A DNA stretch of 64,000 nucleotides from Sporolactobacillus sp. CQH2019 (GTDB lineage Bacteria; Bacillota; Bacilli; Bacillales; Sporolactobacillaceae). The stretch lies in the NCBI RefSeq assembly GCF_028765345.1, contig NZ_JARAJZ010000003.1, positions 115,595 through 179,594 of the forward strand. Direction: 5' to 3'. Positions 1-7,615 of the stretch are shown piece by piece. Every line of letters begins with the position of its first letter. Position 1 is the stretch's first letter. A model generated the notes under the pieces. The model searched no databases, was not told the DNA's origin, and worked only from the letters and a program-made list of their open reading frames with translations. A program made the position numbers and the translations under genes.

Positions 1-1
1 G

Positions 2-841
2 AATGATCCGAAACAGGCACAAAACGAAAACACTTCTCCATACATACCCGTTCAGGATTACGCCGGTCAGGACTATTCTTTGCCGAACGGTGAGAAGACA
101 GGAGCGTTTGCGAAGACCCATAAGAAAGAGATCGTCGATCAGGTCAATAAATTTTTCAAAGAAAAATATCATCTGGAAGTCACGACGCACAATTTAGTCG
201 GTGCGACCAACGCAGTTGTTGCTTATGTTGAATCAAAAGGAGAGCCGCATTTTCATACATCGGTTATTATCGGTGTGGATCTGGCCAGCCAAAAGGTGAC
301 GGGAAGCGTTGGGGCTTATGAAGGCTCAATTGAAGGGAGCATTATGAGCGGATTATACGTCATGGCGTATGAGAAGGAATTTAAGAATTTGGATCGCTTC
401 GCGGAGTCTGTTGTGAAAAATTACCCAGTTATTGGAAAAAATAAAAAGGCAATTGATAATACGTGGGACTCTGGATTTGCTACCTCTTTTTATTATGTAA
501 CAAGTGGGAGTGGTCATTTTTCACAAATATACAATGCATATATGAGAAATCATAATATAACAACGGAAGAGCTGAGAAAATTATTTAAACAACAAAATTT
601 TGACCCTAGTTATTTACGAATATCTTTAACCTTTTTTATGGGGGAAAAGTATGCTCAACCAGATAAAAAGATAGCTGATGCTCTTATTTACCAAGTGCAA
701 AATTTGACAGGAATTGCTAAAGGAACCTATTCCGTGTTTGTCAATAGTAATGAAATCAATAAAATTACTGGTATTGAAAAACAATATGAAGGAACCATAC
801 CTGCTAAGAATGAGATTGTTGTAAAGGAGATGAAAAGATAG
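2..841 (+). CDS. DUF1672-family lipoprotein, 5'-truncated (TilA-like immunity protein)
   Basis: The reading frame is open from base 2, so the N-terminus with the expected lipoprotein signal lies outside the window; the first in-window methionine-capable codon (position 80) is internal. The visible protein has the DUF1672 pattern: QDYAGQDYSLPNGEK near the start, a helical KEIVDQVNKFFKEKY stretch, then VESKGEPHFHTSVIIGVDL and a GSIEGSIMSGLYVMAYEKEF segment. DUF1672 proteins are surface lipoproteins of staphylococci and other Bacilli. In Staphylococcus aureus, members (TilA) protect against the type VII-secreted lipase TslA. The stop codon touches the start of the lipase-like gene, so the two are co-transcribed. 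From about position 360 the DNA becomes clearly AT-richer than before. Family assignment is from memory of the family, and the immunity role is inferred from the neighbour. Confidence 0.75.
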   Translation, partial: NDPKQAQNENTSPYIPVQDYAGQDYSLPNGEKTGAFAKTHKKEIVDQVNKFFKEKYHLEVTTHNLVGATNAVVAYVESKGEPHFHTSVIIGVDLASQKVTGSVGAYEGSIEGSIMSGLYVMAYEKEFKNLDRFAESVVKNYPVIGKNKKAIDNTWDSGFATSFYYVTSGSGHFSQIYNAYMRNHNITTEELRKLFKQQNFDPSYLRISLTFFMGEKYAQPDKKIADALIYQVQNLTGIAKGTYSVFVNSNEINKITGIEKQYEGTIPAKNEIVVKEMKR

Positions 842-2911
842 ATGGGGACAATTAGTCGAGTTGTAAAAGCAAAAACATCTGACCAAGATTTGATTCATCT
901 TAGCGGCTACTCTATTTATAAGTATCCTCCAAAGCAAGCGGAACTTAGATTTAATGGAAATTATTTTCTTGTCATTGGAACTAATTATAAGAACCTACCT
1001 TCAGGTCTTGATGCGATGGTTATTCAGGATGAAGCAACAAAAAACATTTCCATCATCTACGCAGGCACCGATCCGAACCAACCGGCCGACATCGGCTCCG
1101 ACGCCGGCCTCGTGCTCAGCAGCGGGACACCCCAACAATTCAAAGACGCAGAAGCCTATTATAATAACATGAAAGCCACATACGGGCATGTTGATTTCGT
1201 TGCCGGCAATTCTTTGGGCGGCGGACTGGCCAATTATGTCGCTGTCCGAAACAATGTCCATTCGGTCACGCTTGATCCGTCGATTCTTCCGGCGAATGTT
1301 GTCGAACCGTCTGTGAATTCGGCCGCAGCGAAGCGTATGACGAATTATTTCGGAGGCTACGATCCGCTGACTCTCGGCGAGGTGGCCGGCGGTTACGGCG
1401 GCCGGATTCCCGGGGCGAAAATCAACGTGGATTTCGGCATCAGCTGGCTGACTTTTTTAACAAACAATCATACAGGCTACGTGGGCGGTACGGATCCATC
1501 CACACCGCAGGAAAACGTTCCTGTCGGTGTTCAGGGCACCCCGTCTGCCGGCCGGATTGAGTTCATGGCCGATCATCAGATTGTCACCGACATATGGACG
1601 GGGGAACCGCTGACTGCGGAGACGGTGGGCAAAGGTCAGCGGATCAAAATCGATACGGGAAGTATGGAAAAATTGTCTTCGGGTCTGAGCAATCCAATAC
1701 TTTCGGGTATCCGCCAGGCCGACGGTTATCTCAACCATTCTGTCCAGACTGTTGAGAGCGAAGGAGCCCGCCTGGATGACCGGCAGGTTTCTCTGCAAAA
1801 TCAGTTTAATCAGCTGCTTTATTCGACCCAGGGCATTGGTCCGTTTCTTTTGGCCTTCGATGAACTAAAAAAAATCAATCCGCGGCTGTCCGCTATTCTT
1901 GAGGATATTTACTGGATCAGCAGCCTTCCTTTGGCAGAGAAAATTCTGGAAACGGTCTCTGCCGGGCTGGAGAAAATCACCATGCCGTTGATCGGAATTC
2001 CAGCCTCGATTGCCGATCTTGACTTAAAAATGGAGGATCTGACGGTGCGTTTGATCAACCTCAGGGTGAAGGCCATTCCCTTGCTTTTCCATGGATTGAG
2101 TCAGCATTTTTTTGATGGGATTGTCGACGAATTAAAGGCCCATGACCGCATTGTCGGTAAAAATATGGATCTGCTTACCAATCAATTGTCTCGTTTCCGC
2201 GATCAGACGGATCAAGTCAGAAAAATCATGAACCAGGCAGACCGTGCGGTTGCCCGGGCATTCGAAAACGGAAGTGGCGTTCAGCAGATAACCGCGAACG
2301 TTGACTCATCTTTTCAGGGGAAAATGGAACCGTCAAACTATTTGAGAAACGGAATGACCCTTCGTAAACAGCAGCTCGAGCAAAATTTTCAAGCTTTCTC
2401 GAGAAGGGCGGATGAAGAGATCCGGCCGATTCTGAACATTTGCTTCGGGCTGGCCGGTGAGGTGATTGACTTACTGCAGACGGCGCGCACCTGCTTGACT
2501 GCTTTTTCCTGGGAAGCGGATCTTATCCGAATTCCTTTTCTGTCCTGGAATAATCAGCTGAGAGAATTTCTTTCCCAGACGAAACAAATCCTCAGCAGAT
2601 CGGTGGACACCGTCGAGAATTTTAGTGAAACACTGAATCATGTGCAGCGCCATTTCTCCGATCTGATGCTCGCGTTCAAGCCTTACATCGAAACCGCCTT
2701 GTTCAACGGAACGCAATACCAGGCGGTGATCGCTTATCATCACGCGACATTGGGTATTCTTCAGGATATTCGGCTTCAGTTCAGAGATATCATTTATCAG
2801 CTGTCGGAAAACGAATCGGCGGCCATCCTGCAACTGGAGAATCATTCGAAAGCGATCTGTAACAATCTCTCCATTCTGATTGAGCAGGTTAAGCGGGGGA
2901 CGGTTGTCTGA
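842..2911 (+). CDS. TslA-like lipase toxin with C-terminal (reverse) LXG-type helical domain
   Basis: A 689-residue protein. The N-terminal ~250 residues look like an alpha/beta-hydrolase lipase: IIYAGTDP at about 71-78, the nucleophile elbow AGNSLGGG with Ser124, a likely acid Asp174 (GGYDPLT) and a candidate His at 210 or 245. Residues ~285-689 are almost wholly amphipathic helix without a recognisable enzyme motif. This order, toxin first and LXG-like helical domain last, is that of TslA, a type VII-secreted phospholipase of S. aureus. The gene starts on the base after the DUF1672 stop; an AAAGGAG lies ~11 nt upstream inside that gene. No signal peptide is seen, as expected for T7SS substrates. 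No T7SS genes or small helical partner genes occur in the window. An intracellular lipase is the alternative. The first ~65 codons are AT-rich and the rest GC-rich, suggesting a recombination joint near position 1040. Confidence 0.7.
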   Translation: MGTISRVVKAKTSDQDLIHLSGYSIYKYPPKQAELRFNGNYFLVIGTNYKNLPSGLDAMVIQDEATKNISIIYAGTDPNQPADIGSDAGLVLSSGTPQQFKDAEAYYNNMKATYGHVDFVAGNSLGGGLANYVAVRNNVHSVTLDPSILPANVVEPSVNSAAAKRMTNYFGGYDPLTLGEVAGGYGGRIPGAKINVDFGISWLTFLTNNHTGYVGGTDPSTPQENVPVGVQGTPSAGRIEFMADHQIVTDIWTGEPLTAETVGKGQRIKIDTGSMEKLSSGLSNPILSGIRQADGYLNHSVQTVESEGARLDDRQVSLQNQFNQLLYSTQGIGPFLLAFDELKKINPRLSAILEDIYWISSLPLAEKILETVSAGLEKITMPLIGIPASIADLDLKMEDLTVRLINLRVKAIPLLFHGLSQHFFDGIVDELKAHDRIVGKNMDLLTNQLSRFRDQTDQVRKIMNQADRAVARAFENGSGVQQITANVDSSFQGKMEPSNYLRNGMTLRKQQLEQNFQAFSRRADEEIRPILNICFGLAGEVIDLLQTARTCLTAFSWEADLIRIPFLSWNNQLREFLSQTKQILSRSVDTVENFSETLNHVQRHFSDLMLAFKPYIETALFNGTQYQAVIAYHHATLGILQDIRLQFRDIIYQLSENESAAILQLENHSKAICNNLSILIEQVKRGTVV

Positions 2912-3423
2912 AGCAGATCGATATAGTTCTAAAGGAAGAAAAGCCATGCAGAAATCCTGAAAACTCCAGTTTTACATGATGATCACTTGTGAATTTTTAA
3001 CTCCGCCGGACAAACGGATCATCGTGTTTCCTCTTTGAAAAATTACCGGCGTTCAAGTTATTCGTTGCTTCGATTGAAAAAGTCCAAAAAAGTTTCGAAC
3101 TAAAATTCTATCAATAAAAATTTCTTCGATCGATTAATCATTTTTTCATCAATCCTGGATTACCGGAAAAATATATCAAAGCAACAGAAAAATTATTTCA
3201 GTGAAAGCTTTTTTACATATCAGATTTCTGCCAATGGGATCATAATACAAATTGTCATTGTCAAAAAATCCTTTAACATCAGTAATTTTTAAAACCTTGA
3301 TATATGAATACAGGAATGCAGGATTAATGTGTAAGCGCATCACTACTATTCTACAAACAATCTATTATAATAAAAATTAGTTTGGATTAGTCCCGTGGCA
3401 GGGATTGCTGAGGAGGCAGAAAA
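2912..3423. other. intergenic, no gene recognised
   Basis: AT-rich gap. Right after the lipase gene there is a ribosome-site-like AAAGGAAG and ATG at 2946 followed by only four codons, possibly the stub of a lost third gene of the operon. A tiny perfect inverted repeat AAAACT/AGTTTT lies at about 2959-2972. The 3' half must contain the promoter of the following reductase gene (a TATAAT-like hexamer near 3365), but I cannot identify a convincing -35. Confidence 0.5.
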
Positions 3424-4327
3424 ATGGATTATGTTGACGTTGCGAAAGACTTGAAATTTTCAAAAGTAATTGCAGGAACAATGCGAGCCAGTCAGGAAGG
3501 CCTGAGCGGCAAGAAGATGGCCGATTTTGTCGAGCGGTGCCTGAACGCCGGTGTGACAACATTCGATCACGCCGATATCTATGGCTATTTTGAAAGCAGC
3601 CGGCTGTTCGGCGAGGCGGCACTCAGGGACAACAGCTCATTGAGGGACAGAATCCAGATTGTCACCAAATTCAATATTGTACTGCCCAGAGAAGACAACG
3701 GCTATGCTCACTACTATGATTCTTCAGTTAAGCACTTAAATGATTCGCTGAACAGATCACTGGAAGTACTGCATACCGATTATGTCGATGTCCTGCTAAT
3801 CCACCGCCTCGATCCGCTGCTCAATCCGACAGAAGTGGCTGAGGCCCTGGATAGCCTGATTAAGCAAGGCAAAGTCAGACATATCGGCATCTCGAACGCC
3901 AGCTACACTTACTTCGAGATGATCAGCAAATACACTACAACGCCGCTCGTCACCAATCAGGTTGAAATCAACCCACTTTATACCGACACCTTCTTCAATG
4001 GAGTAATGGACAGTGCCCTGATTCACAACATTCCGGTCATGGCTTGGTCGCCGCTCGCCGGCAGCCGTCTAACAGGCTGCGAATTCTGTGTCCGCGAGAT
4101 ACTTGAACAGATGGCCCGGAAATATGGCACCGATTCGATGGATAAAATCGCCTATGCCTTCATCAATAATATAAACTGCCGGTCCCATCTGCTCGATTAT
4201 CGGTTCCACCGAATTTGAAAGGGTACAGTCCGCAATCGACATGCAAAGCAATGAGCTGACGAATAAAGACTGGTTTAAGATTCTTGAGGTGGGTCGAGGG
4301 GAAGAGAGGTGCTGTAAGGGGGGATAG
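3424..4327 (+). pseudogene. aldo/keto reductase, C-terminus frameshifted
   Basis: The first ~250 codons encode an aldo/keto reductase TIM barrel of the YdhF type: FDHADIYGYFESS supplies Asp48 and Tyr53, VTKFNI supplies Lys82 and LLIHRLD supplies His127, the usual AKR tetrad; GISNAS and NQVEINPLY follow. The open frame ends at 4218 with a nonsense tail (CRSHLLDYRFHRI). Shifting frame between about 4172 and 4181 restores the expected family end, PICSIIGSTEFERVQSAIDM followed by SNELTNKDWFKILEVG, running to a stop at 4325-4327. A one-base indel has therefore altered the last ~50 residues, which normally help bind NADP. It is a pseudogene or a sequencing error. The start has a GAGGAGG-like site a few bases upstream (around 3409-3417). 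An oxidoreductase role in metabolism is all that can be said. Confidence 0.8.
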
Positions 4328-4395
4328 TAAACCTACAAAACAACAAAAAAACTTCCATGATTACATATTTGTATGTGATCCATTTGATCAAACTT

Positions 4396-4423
4396 TTGAC
4401 TTGTAAGGACTGAGAATTATAAT
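4396..4423 (+). promoter_or_regulatory. predicted promoter of cas3 (module A)
   Basis: TTGACT (4396-4401), 16-nt spacer, TATAAT (4418-4423): a good sigma-A-type promoter about 50 nt upstream of the cas3 ATG. Confidence 0.6.
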
Positions 4424-4474
4424 TTTATCAAAAATATTTTTTTCGGCGAAAATTTAAAATGGAGAGAGAAACGT

Positions 4475-6631
4475 ATGAAAAAAAAACGTCCGTATGCGGC
4501 GCACATCCGGGAGGATGACAAAGAGGTTCAAACGGTGACGAAGCACCTTAAAAATGTGGCCATACTCGCTCAAAAATTTGCAGAGCCCTTTGGTGCAGGA
4601 GCTATAGCCTATCAATGCGGATTGGTACATGATGTTGGAAAATTCTCAGATGAATTTCAGCATCGTATCTGGGACAATGGCGAAAAAACGGATCATTCAA
4701 CAGCAGGGGCACAGGAAATCTTTAAATTGTGTGGGGCCCTGCCTGCATACTGCGTAGCAGGGCATCACGCCGGACTTATGGACGGCGGAGGAAGATTTGA
4801 CGACAATGAAACTGCAACGACGCTATATGGGCGACTCAATAAAAAAATAAGCAATGGGTACAAGATTTATAAGAACGAGGTGCAGCTTCAGAAGCCGCAA
4901 CCGCCTCAATTAAAAATGCTTGGTCAGCATGGGTTTACACTGTCCTTTTTTACGCGAATGCTATTTTCCTGTCTGGTGGATGCTGATTTTTTGGATACGG
5001 AATCTTTCATGCAACACGGCGAAGTAAATCGCGGCAACGTTTGTAATGTAAAGCAGCTTATGGGAAAGCTCAACAGCTATATCAGCAGAAAGCACTGGAT
5101 CAGTGCAAAAGAGGGACTTAACGGCAAACGCTCCCAAATTCTAAAAACGTGCATTGAAATGGGTACAATGGTGGAAAGAGGATTGTTTACTCTGACGGTC
5201 CCAACGGGTGGAGGTAAAACGATTTCATCACTTGCCTTCGCACTTCATCATGCTGTAAGACATGGCATGAAGCGCATAATCTATGTTATACCATATTGCT
5301 CTATCATTGAGCAGACAGCGGACACGTTTCGTACAATCCTTGGAGCGAAAAATGTTTTGGCACACTACTCTGGTGCACAGTATGATGATGAAGACGAAAT
5401 GATTTCGCGCCAGAGTTTGGCAACGGAAAATTGGGATATGCCTGTTGTAGTGACAACCGCGGTGCAATTTTTTGAGTCTCTATTTTCGAACAGGACGTCT
5501 GCTTGCCGTAAATTGCACAGTGTGACCAATAGCGTGGTCATTTTTGACGAAGCGCAGACCTTGCCGTTGCCCTATTTAAAGCCGTGCGTAGATGCCATTG
5601 CGGAGCTTTCTGTAAATTACGGTACTAGTTGTGTGCTTTGTACGGCTACTCAGCCCGCACTGAAGCCGCTTTTTAAGAAGTATGCGCCCTCTCTTTCTAC
5701 TAGGGAAATATGCCCTGACACAAAGCAATTTTATTCATTTTTCCGCCGTGTCCACTACAAACAACTTGGCGAGCTTACCGATGATGAACTGGCACAGCGG
5801 CTTAGCAATTGTAGTCAGGTGTTGTGCATTGTCTCCACCAGAAAACAGGCAAAAAATGTTTACGGCCTTTTGAATGGAAAAGAAAATTATCACCTTTCCA
5901 CACTCATGACGCCTGATCATAGGCGCAATGTTCTAAATACTGTATGTCAACGTCTGAAAGACAAGTTGCCATGCCGCGTCGTTTCCACGAGTCTCATTGA
6001 GGCAGGAGTGGATGTGGATTTTCCGACTGTGTATCGCGCTTATGCTGGACTTGATAGCGAGATACAGGCAGGCGGCCGTTGCAATCGTGAGGGTAAAAAT
6101 GCAACTGACGACAGCGTAGTTTACCTTTTTAAACCAGAAAACTGTTACATGAAGCACTTGCCAGATTCTATGAAACGCCCTGTACAGGAGGCCTATTGTG
6201 TGACACGTAGTGAAAATGATATAGTCGCACCGCACGTAATAAAAAAATACTTTGAGAATCTTTACCATGACACAGGCAGTGGAATTGATAAAAATAATAT
6301 TGTGCAGCGTTTTGAAGACGGTAAAAATAGACATTTGGATTTTCCTTTTCGATCAGTTGCCAAAGAATTCCACATAATTGAAAACCATACAAAGGCAGTG
6401 TTGGTGCCATGCGATGAAAATAGCCGTGCAATTGCTGAACGCTTTGAACATGGAGAGTGTAACCGCGAACTTTTCCGTGAGGCCAGTCAGTATTGTGTTA
6501 ACGTTTACGAAAATCATTTTAATGAATTGCATGCATCGCTGCATATCATTGATGAAAGCATGGCAGTTTTAAAGGAACTGAATTTGTATGATAGTCATAC
6601 CGGTCTGAGTTTTGAGAATGACGGCTATTAG
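4475..6631 (+). CDS. cas3: Cas3 helicase-nuclease, type I-C module A
   Basis: A 718-residue Cas3 that degrades DNA bound by Cascade. An N-terminal HD nuclease domain carries LVHDVGKFSDEFQ (His52-Asp53) and GHHAG further on. An SF2 helicase follows with Walker A PTGGGKT at about 243-249, the Walker B-type motif FDEAQ near 358, and C-terminal motifs STSLIEAGVDVDF and QAGGRCNREG. Full length for a type I-C Cas3 (typically 700-800 residues), with HD and helicase motifs intact. It starts at an ATG preceded by GGAGAGAG. It is followed by a terminator and a 330-bp gap before cas5c, so it is transcribed separately from the Cascade genes. It is clearly diverged from the second Cas3 at 11308-13770, so the two modules are not a recent duplication. 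Confidence 0.95.
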   Translation: MKKKRPYAAHIREDDKEVQTVTKHLKNVAILAQKFAEPFGAGAIAYQCGLVHDVGKFSDEFQHRIWDNGEKTDHSTAGAQEIFKLCGALPAYCVAGHHAGLMDGGGRFDDNETATTLYGRLNKKISNGYKIYKNEVQLQKPQPPQLKMLGQHGFTLSFFTRMLFSCLVDADFLDTESFMQHGEVNRGNVCNVKQLMGKLNSYISRKHWISAKEGLNGKRSQILKTCIEMGTMVERGLFTLTVPTGGGKTISSLAFALHHAVRHGMKRIIYVIPYCSIIEQTADTFRTILGAKNVLAHYSGAQYDDEDEMISRQSLATENWDMPVVVTTAVQFFESLFSNRTSACRKLHSVTNSVVIFDEAQTLPLPYLKPCVDAIAELSVNYGTSCVLCTATQPALKPLFKKYAPSLSTREICPDTKQFYSFFRRVHYKQLGELTDDELAQRLSNCSQVLCIVSTRKQAKNVYGLLNGKENYHLSTLMTPDHRRNVLNTVCQRLKDKLPCRVVSTSLIEAGVDVDFPTVYRAYAGLDSEIQAGGRCNREGKNATDDSVVYLFKPENCYMKHLPDSMKRPVQEAYCVTRSENDIVAPHVIKKYFENLYHDTGSGIDKNNIVQRFEDGKNRHLDFPFRSVAKEFHIIENHTKAVLVPCDENSRAIAERFEHGECNRELFREASQYCVNVYENHFNELHASLHIIDESMAVLKELNLYDSHTGLSFENDGY

Positions 6632-6647
6632 CCCCTTTTTGTAAGCA

Positions 6648-6740
6648 CAAAAAGCCGACACGGAGGTGAGTCCGCTCGGCTTCTTTCTACACTGTAAAAT
6701 ACTATGTTTCAATCCACAATACCATGTTTATTGCTATGAT
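6648..6740 (-). ncRNA. candidate crRNA-like antisense RNA A (solo degenerate I-C repeat + guide + terminator)
   Basis: Read on the minus strand: stem GCAATA (6734-6729), 7-nt loop, TATTGT (6721-6716), then GGATTGAAAC (6715-6706), which is the 3' handle of type I-C repeats. The sequence aligns to the array repeat at about 20 of 32 positions. Its stem bases differ but still pair with each other (one G.U), which argues for preserved structure. After the handle come 23 nt (6705-6683, starting ATAGTATTTTAC) and then the cas3-A terminator hairpin. This is the layout of a one-repeat crRNA-like RNA. The handle ends in C, as in many I-C repeats but not in the array here (T). A TTGTTA/TATCAT pair upstream would start transcription inside the stem, so the promoter is unresolved. 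No convincing guide target was found in the window. Confidence 0.45.
6650..6690. terminator. bidirectional terminator downstream of cas3-A
   Basis: Stem AAGCCGA (6652-6658) pairs with TCGGCTT (6676-6682). On the minus strand the stem is followed by TTTTT, so it ends minus-strand transcripts at least as well as cas3. Confidence 0.6.
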
Positions 6741-6843
6741 AAAGACTGCTTCTCAGCATAACAAATGGGATTGGTAAAGTAAAGTGAAAGATCTGAATCA
6801 GATCAATTCTATTAATCCTCTTTAAAAAACTATAAAATAATTA

Positions 6844-6873
6844 TTGATATAAAATAATAAACGATGGTAATAT
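6844..6873 (+). promoter_or_regulatory. possible promoter of cas5-cas8-cas7 (module A)
   Basis: TTGATA (6844-6849), 18-nt spacer, TAATAT (6868-6873); weak. Just downstream lies a near-palindrome TTTTCC/GGAAAA (6885-6898) that could be an operator. Confidence 0.3.
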
Positions 6874-6964
6874 GGGTATATAAGTTTTCCGTGGAAAAAA
6901 GTGGTGATTAGCAGACAAATTTGACTAATTTTTTCCGAATATTTAAAAAGGAAGCGTGTGCCTT

Positions 6965-7615
6965 TTGAGTTACGGATTGCAGATCGAGGTCTGGGGCGAC
7001 TATGCTCTTTTTACAAGACCCGAATTAAAAACAGAGCGGTTAAGTTATGACGTAATCACGCCTTCGGCTGCACGTGGTTTGATTGAATCAATCTATTGGC
7101 ATCCCGGGTTGCATGTTGTCATTGACAGAATTTATGTACTTAACAAAATTGAATTCACGAGTATTCGCCGCAATGAGGTAAAAAGTAAGGTGAAGGCGTC
7201 GGATGTAAAGCGTATGATGATGGGGGGATCTGTGCCAGTGCTCTGTACAGGTGATGATATCCAGCAGCGTGCTTCCACATTGTTACGCAACGTTCACTAT
7301 GTATTGGAAGCACATTTTGAAATGACGTACAAAGCAACTTCAAGTGATAACGAAGGCAAGTTCAAAGACATTTTCCGCCGCAGATTGAAAAGTGGAAAAG
7401 TGTACTCACAACCGTACTTCGGTTGTCGGGAATTTCCTGCTCACTTCAGAGCGTGGAATAGTGGTAGCGTGCCAACATGCGGTGAATCAAAAGATCTGGG
7501 CCTGATGCTGTATGATATGGACTACAGTAATCCGAAGAGTATACAGCCAATGTTTTTTCATGCTAGGATGAAAGACGGTGTTGTTCAAGTCAACGGGGAG
7601 AGAGTGTTGAAATGA
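6965..7615 (+). CDS. cas5c: Cas5c (Cas5d) pre-crRNA endonuclease, module A
   Basis: In type I-C systems, which lack Cas6, Cas5c cuts the pre-crRNA at the base of the repeat stem and stays bound to the 5' handle in Cascade. The protein shows the diagnostic start YGLQIEVWGDYALFTRPE, SYDVITPSAARGLIESIYWHP, and a Gly/Arg-rich FGCREFPAHF region. The longest frame opens with GTG at 6956, only one base after AAGGAAG. TTG at 6965 gives a normal 10-nt spacing and matches family N-termini, so I chose it (216 residues). Tyr44 and His117 may correspond to the catalytic Tyr/His of Bacillus halodurans Cas5d; the expected neighbouring Lys is Glu/Ala here (LEAHF), which needs an alignment. The stop overlaps the cas8c ATG by 4 nt. 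Confidence 0.92.
   Translation: MSYGLQIEVWGDYALFTRPELKTERLSYDVITPSAARGLIESIYWHPGLHVVIDRIYVLNKIEFTSIRRNEVKSKVKASDVKRMMMGGSVPVLCTGDDIQQRASTLLRNVHYVLEAHFEMTYKATSSDNEGKFKDIFRRRLKSGKVYSQPYFGCREFPAHFRAWNSGSVPTCGESKDLGLMLYDMDYSNPKSIQPMFFHARMKDGVVQVNGERVLK

Noticed and set aside
3-197. 64-codon frame at the left edge
   Set aside because: Overlaps the DUF1672 gene in another frame; Arg-rich composition typical of a shadow.
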